From an uncultured Fibrobacterota bacterium (GTDB lineage: Bacteria > Fibrobacterota > Chitinivibrionia > Chitinivibrionales > Chitinispirillaceae): a stretch of 9,839 nucleotides of DNA. Shown here in pieces: positions 1 through 6,003 of the stretch. The DNA lies in NCBI GenBank assembly GCA_903888815.1, contig CAISVC010000513.1, positions 1-9,839 of the forward strand, read 5' to 3'. Below the pieces are notes generated by a model. The model did not search any database, was not told the origin of the DNA, and saw nothing but the letters and a program-made list of their open reading frames with translations. The position numbers and the translations under genes were made by a program. How positions within the stretch are numbered: position 1 is the first letter of the stretch; the number at the start of each line of letters is the position of its first letter.

Positions 1-667
1 CCTCATCGCGGAAAGTTACGGCGTTCGCTGCATTGATGTGCTTACCGGGTTCAAATATATCGGTGAAAAAATCCACGAATTCGAAACAATGAAGGCAGGC
101 CCGGTGTTCCTGTACGGCAACGAAGAGAGCTACGGCTACCTGACTTCGCCTGAGGTGCGCGATAAAGACGCGGTGTCTGCAGCGGTCATGACCGCGGAAC
201 TGACGCTCTATCACCTGAGCCGGGGCAAAACGCTCGTGGACCGGCTGAAAGAGCTCTGGAAGCAGCATGGCTATTTCAAGGAGACCGGTATCTCAGGCTA
301 TTTCAAAGGCGAGGCCGGGCTCGCCACCATGGGCAGGCTCATGGAGATTTTGCGATGCAAACCTCCCCTGTCTTTTGCAGATCAGGCAGTTGTTGCGGTA
401 AAGGATTATAAAAACGGTACCACAACAACAGTCAAGGGCGGCCGCAAAGCAAAGGACGTAGACCTTCCGTCTTCAAACGTGCTCCAGTTTCTGCTCGCTG
501 ACGGAAGTACGGTAACGGCACGGCCCTCAGGCACTGAGCCAAAAATTAAATTCTATATATCGTGCCGCAGCGCCGCAGGCATGCCGCAGAGTGCAAGCGC
601 CGAAGGGGTACAGCGCACAACCGATGCGATCCGTGCACAGATTAGAAAACTTATTGACAAAGCATAA
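1..667 (+). CDS. Phosphoglucomutase/phosphomannomutase family protein, C-terminal part (5' end outside window)
   Basis: This is the last 221 codons of an alpha-D-phosphohexomutase, which interconverts hexose 1- and 6-phosphates in the cytoplasm to feed glycogen and cell-envelope sugar synthesis. The frame is open from base 2, so the gene runs in from the left; the GTG at 38 is internal. Two family signatures are visible. The sugar-binding loop GNEESYGY (Glu-Glu-Ser at about residues 41-43 of this fragment) follows the typical LTGFKYIGEKI stretch. The phosphate-binding loop RPSGTEPKIKFYI is encoded from 521 in the C-terminal domain 4. The catalytic phosphoserine and metal-binding loop lie upstream and are not seen. 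The layout resembles bacterial PgcA/Pgm proteins of about 550-580 residues, but substrate preference (glucose or mannose) cannot be read from this part. The kinase gene starts 3 nt after the TAA, so the two are probably co-transcribed. Confidence 0.93.
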   Translation, partial: LIAESYGVRCIDVLTGFKYIGEKIHEFETMKAGPVFLYGNEESYGYLTSPEVRDKDAVSAAVMTAELTLYHLSRGKTLVDRLKELWKQHGYFKETGISGYFKGEAGLATMGRLMEILRCKPPLSFADQAVVAVKDYKNGTTTTVKGGRKAKDVDLPSSNVLQFLLADGSTVTARPSGTEPKIKFYISCRSAAGMPQSASAEGVQRTTDAIRAQIRKLIDKA

Positions 668-670
668 TAT

Positions 671-2347
671 ATGGCCGATAAAACATATCCGAAAACCGAT
701 ACGATTCAGGAACCGGTACCGCAGCAGACGGAAGCGCCTGTAAATGCCGCATCCGATCCTGCCCTTGAGCAGGGCGATCCGTTTATCGGCAAGACAATCG
801 GCAACTGCCAGATCCTGGAGCGGCTCAACGAGGGCGGCACCGCCTACATTTACCGCGCGCACAATACCAGGTTCGATCTCGACCGGGTGGTCAAGATCCT
901 CAAACCGTCGCTCGCCGAGGAACAGGACTTTTTTATCCGCTTCAAGCAGGAGGCGCAGCTCGTGGCCCGGTTCGATCACCCGAACATCATGCGCGTGTTC
1001 GATACCGGCGAGGTGGGCGGCTATTTCTACATCGAAATGGAGTACATCGAAGGCCAGACCCTGCGGGAATATATCATCCGCAACCCGCGCGTCAACGAGC
1101 GTGAACTGCTCTCCATCGCCCAGCAGATCGTGAACGCTCTTGACTATGCGCATAAAATCAAGATGACAGGTTCGAGCAACGAGGAGATTCAGGGCATCCT
1201 GCACCGCGACATCAAGCCCGAAAACATCATGATCACGCCGGGGAAGCTGGTCAAGCTCATGGACTTCGGCGCTGCGCGGCCGCTCAACATCACGTCACGC
1301 ACCATGCAGGGCATGATCGTGGGCACGTTCCACTACATGTCGCCGGAGCAGATCTCAGGGACCGGCCTAGACGCACGCAGCGACTTTTTCTCCTTAGGCA
1401 TCGTGCTCTACGAGCTTGCCACGGGCCACAAACCCTTTGCGGCGGAGAATCTCACGGAGCTCATCAACACGATAAAAGGAAGTTCGTACACGCGGGTGCA
1501 CAAGCTGCGACCGTCGATTTCGGCGATCACCGAGGAGCTCATCGACCGGCTGCTCGCGCGCGATCCCAACCACCGGCCCGCGTCGGCGAAAGAAATCCTC
1601 GAAGCGATCGACCACTGCATCAGCTCCTACTCATCGTTCGGGGCAGGCAGACAGGTCAAAATCCCCTTTTCCTTCAAACGGCATTTTGCCGCATTCTCGT
1701 TCGTGCTCTCGGTCGCGGCCATAGCGCTCTCCTCAATCGCCTTCTGGCGGAGCCTCCATATGCAGACCGCGGTGCCGAAATTCAATGACTCGGTTTCCAT
1801 GCCGCTCCTTGATCTGGGAAAGCTGAACGAGCAGCGCGAGCAGTGGAACGACGCCGTCGAGGCGTACCAGCGGGTGCCGTCCATTGAAAATGGCGGGCTC
1901 GCCAACGAATACCTCGAGGCCCAGGTACGCATGGCGGCCATCATGATCAAGTACCAGGGCCAGTATATTAAAGCAAGAAAAATCCTTGAAGAGCTCAGGG
2001 AGCATTATTCCGATCCCGCAATCGACGCCTACCTCGGCCGGGCCTATTTCCACCTCGGCCTCTATGCCGAAGCGCAGAACCGTTTTGAAATCGCGCTCAA
2101 GGCATCGGCCGGCTCGGTTATTTCTCAAACGCCCGCCTTCAAACGGGAGGTTCTCTACTACAGCGCCTGGACCGTTGATAAACGCTACGAAGGGGAACCG
2201 TACAACAAAGCGCTCCTGATCGACGCGGCCAAGGCGTGGAACTACTACCTCGAATTCTCCAGGTGTTCTCCGAAAACGGCCGATGCGGAATGCGCATTCG
2301 CTTTCAAACGGCGGGCAGAACTGTCGAAGCTGTCTAAAAATTATTAA
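671..2347 (+). CDS. Transmembrane Hanks-type Ser/Thr protein kinase with TPR-like C-terminal region
   Basis: 558 residues. An acidic/proline-containing N-terminal tail (1-40) precedes a eukaryotic-like kinase domain (about 43-315). Visible landmarks are a glycine-rich loop (RLNEGGTAYIYRA, first Gly replaced by Asn), the VAIK-type Lys75, the likely helix-C Glu94, HRDIKPEN with catalytic Asp180, Lys182 and Asn185, DFG at 198-200, SPE (for APE) at 224-226, and the D-x-x-S-F-G-like segment at Asp238. All catalytic residues are present, so it should be active. A hydrophobic span at about 338-358 predicts one membrane helix with the kinase in the cytoplasm. The remaining ~195 residues hold helical repeats resembling TPRs (e.g. 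EQWNDAVEAYQRV, AYLGRAYFHLGLYAEAQNRFEIAL) rather than PASTA domains. Eight to nine extra residues sit just before the HRD motif. The start is the ATG 3 nt after the upstream stop; no clear Shine-Dalgarno is seen, so translational coupling is likely. Substrates are unknown. Confidence 0.9.
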   Translation: MADKTYPKTDTIQEPVPQQTEAPVNAASDPALEQGDPFIGKTIGNCQILERLNEGGTAYIYRAHNTRFDLDRVVKILKPSLAEEQDFFIRFKQEAQLVARFDHPNIMRVFDTGEVGGYFYIEMEYIEGQTLREYIIRNPRVNERELLSIAQQIVNALDYAHKIKMTGSSNEEIQGILHRDIKPENIMITPGKLVKLMDFGAARPLNITSRTMQGMIVGTFHYMSPEQISGTGLDARSDFFSLGIVLYELATGHKPFAAENLTELINTIKGSSYTRVHKLRPSISAITEELIDRLLARDPNHRPASAKEILEAIDHCISSYSSFGAGRQVKIPFSFKRHFAAFSFVLSVAAIALSSIAFWRSLHMQTAVPKFNDSVSMPLLDLGKLNEQREQWNDAVEAYQRVPSIENGGLANEYLEAQVRMAAIMIKYQGQYIKARKILEELREHYSDPAIDAYLGRAYFHLGLYAEAQNRFEIALKASAGSVISQTPAFKREVLYYSAWTVDKRYEGEPYNKALLIDAAKAWNYYLEFSRCSPKTADAECAFAFKRRAELSKLSKNY

Positions 2348-2384
2348 GACGTGAAAGAAATTAGGGTGTTTCCCCCAAGGACTA

Positions 2385-2413
2385 TTGCAATAAATTTTTA
2401 AATGATATATATT
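2385..2413 (+). promoter_or_regulatory. Predicted sigma70-type promoter of yefM-yoeB
   Basis: TTGCAA (2385-2390) and TATATT (2408-2413) are separated by 17 bp, a good match to the housekeeping consensus. The predicted transcription start near 2419-2421 falls inside the TGTACA repeats, so a repressor bound there would block initiation. This is the only convincing promoter between the kinase and rimO. Confidence 0.65.
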
Positions 2414-2414
2414 A

Positions 2415-2439
2415 TGTACAGTTTTATGTACATGTACAT
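2415..2439 (+). promoter_or_regulatory. YefM-YoeB autoregulatory operator (three TGTACA hexamers)
   Basis: TGTACA occurs at 2415-2420, 2427-2432 and 2433-2438. The first two are 12 bp apart centre to centre, which is the spacing and core hexamer described for the E. coli yefM-yoeB operator. The second and third abut and form a perfect 14-bp palindrome (2426-2439). The sites overlap the predicted start of transcription 16 nt or more upstream of the yefM ATG. Binding of the antitoxin or the toxin-antitoxin complex here is inferred from the known family; the third hexamer may be an added half-site. Confidence 0.8.
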
Positions 2440-2454
2440 TATAAGGGGTTGATT

Positions 2455-2706
2455 ATGCATGCGATATCATACACTTCAGCTCGCGGAAATCTTGCGAAAA
2501 CGATGAAAAGAGTCTGCGAGAACCACGACCCTGTAATAATAACGCGCAAAAAATCCGATGCAGTGGTCATGGTGTCCTTGGAAGACTTCGAGGCGATGCG
2601 TGAGACAAGTTATCTGCTTCAGAGTCCCGCCAATGCGCATCGGCTTCTTGAGTCAATCGACGAACTCGATGCGGGAAAGGGCGTGGAGCGGGAGCTGACA
2701 GAGTGA
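2455..2706 (+). CDS. yefM: YefM-family antitoxin (Phd/YefM fold)
   Basis: 83 residues, the length of E. coli YefM, and similar along its whole length: an N-terminal DNA-binding and dimerisation part (MHAISYTSARGNLAKTM, then the VIITRKKSDAVVMVSLEDFEAM strand-helix region), then the toxin-binding tail with YLLQSPANAHRLLESID and GKGVERELTE. It should neutralise YoeB by wrapping the toxin with this C-terminal tail and repress its own operon through the TGTACA sites just upstream. The ATG at 2455 is chosen over the in-frame TTG at 2449 because AAGGGG (2443-2448) lies 6 nt upstream of it and the protein then aligns with YefM from its first residue. The stop codon overlaps the yoeB start (GTGA, 2703-2706), typical of toxin-antitoxin pairs. 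Confidence 0.95.
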   Translation: MHAISYTSARGNLAKTMKRVCENHDPVIITRKKSDAVVMVSLEDFEAMRETSYLLQSPANAHRLLESIDELDAGKGVERELTE

Positions 2707-2957
2707 AGCTCATTTTCGCGCAGAATGCCTGGGAAGACTACTGTTATTGGCAAGAGACCGATAAAAAAATCCTGCGGCGGATCAACGAACTCATTCGGGA
2801 TATTCAGCGCAATAAGTATCAGGGTATAGGAAAACCCGAACCGCTCCGGCACAACCTCTCAGGCTACTGGTCGCGCCGGATCAACAGCGAACACCGTATC
2901 GTTTACAAGATAGATGGCGACGCGGTTCTCATTGCACAACTGCGTTATCATTATTGA
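2703..2957 (+). CDS. yoeB: YoeB toxin, ribosome-dependent mRNA endonuclease
   Basis: 84 residues, exactly the E. coli YoeB length, with long identical stretches (YWQETDKKI, GKPEPL, HNLSG, WSRRI, RYHY at the end). YoeB enters the ribosomal A site and cleaves mRNA during translation when YefM is degraded. The residues known to matter in E. coli are all conserved at the same positions: Glu46, Arg65, His83 and Tyr84, so the toxin looks intact. It starts at GTG, overlapping the yefM stop by 3 nt, with GGGAG (2690-2694) 8 nt upstream as a ribosome binding site inside yefM. rimO begins 13 nt downstream. Expression should be controlled by the YefM operator and coupled to yefM translation. Confidence 0.95.
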   Translation: MKLIFAQNAWEDYCYWQETDKKILRRINELIRDIQRNKYQGIGKPEPLRHNLSGYWSRRINSEHRIVYKIDGDAVLIAQLRYHY

Positions 2958-2970
2958 AGCGGATTATAGA

Positions 2971-4254
2971 ATGCCCACAGTCGCCCTGCAAAACTTAGGC
3001 TGCAGCAAGAACATGATCGACGGCGAACGGATCGCGCATCTGTTCAGGACGTCCGGCTACGAAGTCATTCCTGATTTCATCAAAGCCGACGTGATCGTGG
3101 TCAATACCTGCGCGTTCATACGCGAAGCGCAGGAGGAAGCGATCGAGGCGATACTGGAATCGGCTTCGTGCAAAAAAGGCGGCAAATGCCGGAGGCTCAT
3201 TGTCGGCGGCTGTTTTTCCGAGCGCTACCGGAACAAAGTCACGAAACTGTTCCCTGAAGTCGACCTGTGGGTCGGCGTTCATGACTGGAAAAACCTCCTT
3301 GCAAAGCAGCTCAATGCCGGCTCATTTTCGCCTTTCAAACGGGAACTCCTTGAACCGGCTGCCACGCAGTATCTGAAAATCGCGGAAGGGTGCTCGCACT
3401 CCTGCGCCTATTGCGTGATTCCCCGGCTCCGCGGCCCGTACCGCAGCAGACCCGCGCATGAGATCATCGAGGAAGCACAGTGGCTCGAAACAAAAGGGAC
3501 GCGCGAGCTTATCATTGTGGCGCAGGACACTGCATTTTACGGAAAAGACATCGGCACAAGCCTCGCAAAGCTCCTTCAAAAACTGCTTGCCGCCACAACG
3601 TTTCCGTGGGTCCGGCTTATGTACCTGCACCCGGCGCATGTTGACGATGCGCTGCTGCAGCTCTTTGCTACTGAAAAAAGGCTCTGTCCCTATTTCGACA
3701 TACCGCTGCAGCATATCGCAGATCCGATCCTCACGGCAATGAACCGCTCTCCCCTTTCAAAAGATCTGCGGGCGCTTCTTGAAAAAATTCGAGCCGTTGT
3801 TCCCGGCGCCGTAGGTCTCCGCAGCACGTTTATGCTCGGCTTTCCCGGTGAAACCGATGCCCACTTCAAAGAGCTCGTGCGTTTCGTCGAAGCAATAAAA
3901 TTCGACCGGCTCGGTACGTTTCCCTGGTCGCCGGAAGAGGAAACCCGGGCATATACCATGCCGCACCGCCCGCGCCAGTCGACCGTGATGCGGCGCTGTG
4001 AAACGCTCATGCTCCTTCAGCGCGACATCAGCCGCGAAGCGCTCAGCCGCAGGGCCGGGTCGATTGTGGAGACGATCGTCGAGGGTCCTTCGGAGGATCC
4101 GTCATTCGCCTTTCAGGGCCGCACCCGCTTCGACGCGCCTGAGATCGACGGAAAGGTTTTTATGAAAAGTAAAGGTTGTGTTCCGGGAGCAATACTGCAA
4201 GTAAAAATTACCGGAGCAGGTGATTATGATCTGTTCGGCGAACCAGTACAATAA
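2971..4254 (+). CDS. rimO: Ribosomal protein S12 methylthiotransferase RimO
   Basis: 427 residues, a normal RimO length. Radical-SAM enzyme that adds a methylthio group to the beta carbon of a conserved aspartate of ribosomal protein S12, using two 4Fe-4S clusters. The N-terminal UPF0004 domain supplies Cys11 (LGCSKNMID), Cys47 (NTCAFI) and Cys81 (GGCFSERY). The radical-SAM cluster motif is Cys141-x3-Cys145-x2-Cys148 in EGCSHSCAYCVIPRLRGPYRSRP. A C-terminal TRAM domain (about 365-427) ends in the DYDLFGEPV stretch typical of RimO rather than MiaB. The ATG at 2971 is preferred because the protein then starts, as RimO does, a few residues before LGC; the upstream in-frame ATG at 2914 lies inside yoeB and would add a non-conserved tail. 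No strong Shine-Dalgarno is seen. Only 13 nt separate it from yoeB, so it lacks room for its own promoter unless one lies within yoeB. Confidence 0.95.
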   Translation: MPTVALQNLGCSKNMIDGERIAHLFRTSGYEVIPDFIKADVIVVNTCAFIREAQEEAIEAILESASCKKGGKCRRLIVGGCFSERYRNKVTKLFPEVDLWVGVHDWKNLLAKQLNAGSFSPFKRELLEPAATQYLKIAEGCSHSCAYCVIPRLRGPYRSRPAHEIIEEAQWLETKGTRELIIVAQDTAFYGKDIGTSLAKLLQKLLAATTFPWVRLMYLHPAHVDDALLQLFATEKRLCPYFDIPLQHIADPILTAMNRSPLSKDLRALLEKIRAVVPGAVGLRSTFMLGFPGETDAHFKELVRFVEAIKFDRLGTFPWSPEEETRAYTMPHRPRQSTVMRRCETLMLLQRDISREALSRRAGSIVETIVEGPSEDPSFAFQGRTRFDAPEIDGKVFMKSKGCVPGAILQVKITGAGDYDLFGEPVQ

Positions 4255-4313
4255 GAGCAAAAAGTATTTTTATTAAACTGTAAATATGATCCTGTAAGGA
4301 GTTTATTCCTGTT

Positions 4314-4679
4314 ATGCCGACCTATGAGTATGAATGTGAAAAATGCGGACAGGTGTTTGAAGAGTTCCAGAGCATCACGGCCGAGCCGCTGAAAAAATGC
4401 CCCAAGGGGGGCTGCGGCGGCGCCGTGCACCGGCTGTTTTCGGCAGGCGCCGGATTCATTTTCAAAGGCAGCGGGTTCTACGCCACCGACTACCGTTCGG
4501 ATTCGTATAAGAAGTCCGCAAAATCTGATACCGGCGGATCATCTTCGGGCACCGCAGCAAAACCGGAAAGCGCCCCGGCAGCCAGCGGGAAGAAACCCGA
4601 AAGCAATGCTGCTGCTCCCGCTTCCCCTTCCTCCGCGCCAGCGTCTTCCAGTAAAAAAAATGATTCCCGCAGGCCCTGA
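4314..4679 (+). CDS. FmdB-family zinc-ribbon protein
   Basis: 121 residues. The first ~55 are a classic FmdB zinc ribbon: MPTYEYECEKCGQVFEEF with Cys8 and Cys11, then Cys29 and Cys34 in KKCPKGGCGG, followed by HRLFSAGAGFIFKGSGFYATDY, a segment typical of the family. The last ~55 residues are a low-complexity tail rich in Ala, Ser, Pro, Lys and Glu and are probably disordered; such tails vary among homologues. AAGGAG at 4296-4301 is 12 nt before the ATG, a slightly long spacing. The family is annotated as a putative regulatory protein from the amidase-linked fmdB gene, but its biochemical role is not established; zinc or nucleic-acid binding is inference. obg starts 12 nt after its stop, so the two likely share a transcript. 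Confidence 0.88.
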   Translation: MPTYEYECEKCGQVFEEFQSITAEPLKKCPKGGCGGAVHRLFSAGAGFIFKGSGFYATDYRSDSYKKSAKSDTGGSSSGTAAKPESAPAASGKKPESNAAAPASPSSAPASSSKKNDSRRP

Positions 4680-4691
4680 TGGAGCGACCCG

Positions 4692-5672
4692 ATGTTTATC
4701 GATGAAGCAGTCATCCATGTAAAAGCCGGCAACGGCGGCAACGGCTGCCATGCCTACGAACGGCAGCCGTTTAAACCCAAAGGCAAGCCTGACGGCGGCG
4801 ACGGAGGCCGCGGCGGCCATATTTACCTGATGGCATCGCCGCACATTTATACGCTGCAGGACATGGCGTATAAGCAGCATTATAAAACAGAACGCGGCAT
4901 GCACGGCAAGGGTTCCACGAAAACCGGAAAAAACGGCAAAGACATAACGATCGCAGTTCCGATGGGCACGGTCATCTACAACGACGAAACCGGCGACATC
5001 ATCGCCGATTGCATTGACGAAGGAAAACCGGTGTTCATGGCCCGCGGCGGCAGAGGAGGAAGGGGTAACAAAGCGCTCGTTTCCCCGCGCAATAAGAACC
5101 CGGAAACTGCCGAAGCAGGCAGGCCCGGCGAGGAAAAACGGCTGCGGCTCGTGCTCAAGGTGCTGGCCGATGTCGGGCTCGTGGGAAGGCCGAACGCCGG
5201 CAAGTCGACCTTTCTCTCGCGCATCTCCAGGGCCCGGCCGAAAATCGCGGACTACCCCTTTACCACCATCGAACCTCACTTAGGCATCGTCCCTGCGGAC
5301 AAAGGGCATGCCTCGTTCGTCGTGGCCGATATTCCGGGTCTCATCGAAGGCAGCCACAAAGGCAAGGGCCTTGGGATCAGGTTCCTGCGTCACATCGAGC
5401 GGACCCGGGTGCTTGCCGTTCTCATCGATTCCACGTCCGCCGATCCTGAGGCAGAGGCAAAAATCCTGCTTAACGAGCTTGCCCAGTACAGCGCAGGCCT
5501 TGCCGAACGGCCGCAATGCCTCATTCTTACCAAAAGCGACCTGATCCCCAAAGAAAACCGCAGCGCCCTGCCCTCTGGCTGGCTCTCCATGTCCGCAGTC
5601 ACCGGGGACAATGTGGAAACGGTTGTCCGGAAACTGGCGAAGATGGTGGAAGAAACAAGGGGAAATAAATAA
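4692..5672 (+). CDS. obg: GTPase Obg (ribosome-assembly GTPase, CgtA)
   Basis: 326 residues. Essential GTPase that binds the 50S subunit and links its assembly to nucleotide status. The N-terminal Obg fold (1-158) shows the glycine-rich loops (KAGNGGNGCHAYER, GKPDGGDGGRGG, ARGGRGGRGN). The GTPase domain follows: P-loop GRPNAGKS (165-172), switch I with the PFTTI motif (189-193), DIPG (213-216), TKSD (280-283, a variant of NKxD) and SAV (301-303). It ends soon after the G domain, so it lacks both the acidic tail of E. coli ObgE and the extra C-terminal domain of B. subtilis Obg. The ATG at 4692 follows GGAG (4681-4684) at 7 nt. The usual partners rplU/rpmA are not upstream; fmdB is there instead. 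A structured intergenic repeat begins 8 nt after the stop. Confidence 0.96.
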   Translation: MFIDEAVIHVKAGNGGNGCHAYERQPFKPKGKPDGGDGGRGGHIYLMASPHIYTLQDMAYKQHYKTERGMHGKGSTKTGKNGKDITIAVPMGTVIYNDETGDIIADCIDEGKPVFMARGGRGGRGNKALVSPRNKNPETAEAGRPGEEKRLRLVLKVLADVGLVGRPNAGKSTFLSRISRARPKIADYPFTTIEPHLGIVPADKGHASFVVADIPGLIEGSHKGKGLGIRFLRHIERTRVLAVLIDSTSADPEAEAKILLNELAQYSAGLAERPQCLILTKSDLIPKENRSALPSGWLSMSAVTGDNVETVVRKLAKMVEETRGNK

Positions 5673-5680
5673 TTCCTCGC

Positions 5681-5766
5681 GGGAATCGGCGAGAATTACT
5701 TCGCTTACAGGGGACCCCCGCCTTTCAGGCGCCCCCTATGGTCGCTCAATAATCCTCGCCGCCCCC
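5681..5766 (+). repeat. Intergenic palindromic repeat, copy 1 (diverged)
   Basis: Imperfect palindrome related to the copies at 7693-7791 and 8572-8675. The terminal stem is CGGCGAG (5687-5693) with CTCGCCG (5755-5761). Shared internal blocks are TTCGCTT (5700-5706), GGGGACCCCC (5710-5719), CCCCCTATG (5732-5740) and TCGCTC (5742-5747). The apical hairpin CGCCT-ttc-AGGCG (5719-5731) differs in sequence from those of the other copies. It lies 8 nt after the obg stop, where it could affect mRNA 3' ends. No T-run follows, so it is not a canonical intrinsic terminator. Confidence 0.72.
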
Positions 5767-5784
5767 CGCTTCTGAATCTACTAA

Positions 5785-5790
5785 TATAAT
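5785..5790 (+). promoter_or_regulatory. Possible -10 element upstream of the 157-nt hairpin
   Basis: A perfect TATAAT sits in an AT-rich stretch and would start transcription near 5797, about 34 nt before the long hairpin at 5831. No -35 box is seen at 16-18 bp (the region is C-rich) and there is no extended TGn, so this is weak on its own. It is listed because it is the only promoter-like signal that could serve an RNA from this gap. Confidence 0.25.
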
Positions 5791-5830
5791 CTGAAAAAAA
5801 ATACACTCTGAATGTTACACGAGCCACGCG

Positions 5831-5987
5831 CACTATTGGGAGGGCTGTCTGGAAACCCTTGTGCCGACCGCCGGATTCGCGATCACTGATTCTTTTTGGG
5901 TGTTCTTGAAGGTGACGCTTGGTCATGGCACCATAAGCGAATCCGCAGCGGTCTTACAAGGGTTGGAAGGCAGTCCTCTCAATAGTG
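5831..5987 (+). other. Long imperfect hairpin, candidate structured RNA or small hairpin element
   Basis: CACTATTG at 5831-5838 pairs with CAATAGTG at 5980-5987, and pairing continues inward: GAGG, CTG, CT, AACCCTTGT (5854-5862 with 5956-5964), GACCGC (5866-5871 with 5948-5953) and CGGATTCGC (5872-5880 with 5937-5945). That is about 44 pairs, interrupted by a GGA/GGA internal loop, a 3x2 loop (5863-5865, 5954-5955) and a 2-nt bulge (5946-5947). The other stem mismatches (5839-5979, 5844-5974, 5848-5970) are all G-T, so they pair as G-U in + strand RNA. A 56-nt apical region (5881-5936) may hold a small TGAC-gcttg-GTCA hairpin. No convincing reading frame lies in it. It sits between the convergent obg and nadE genes. 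It could be an RNA gene, a 3' regulatory structure or a non-autonomous mobile hairpin; no flanking target duplication is evident. Confidence 0.6.
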
Positions 5988-6003
5988 AAACACCTGTTTA
6001 CTC

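Noticed and set aside
527..1204. Long antisense reading frame over the kinase gene
   Set aside because: It overlaps strongly supported pgm and kinase codons and its product has no recognisable motif; it is a by-product of GC-rich codon usage. The same applies to long - strand frames at 4539-5279 and 9145-9816 and to the + strand frames under nadE.
2914..2970. Earlier rimO start at the ATG inside yoeB
   Set aside because: It would add 19 residues encoded by the yoeB 3' end in another frame, with no similarity to RimO N-termini, which begin a few residues before LGC.
4262..4290. Promoter for fmdB-obg using TATGAT at 4285-4290
   Set aside because: No acceptable -35 sequence lies 16-18 bp upstream, so I could not support it; transcription from the rimO side is equally possible.
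5681..5987. Integron attC sites
   Set aside because: I found no GTTRRRY/RYYYAAC core sites at the ends, no integrase and no cassette array; the flanking genes are housekeeping genes.
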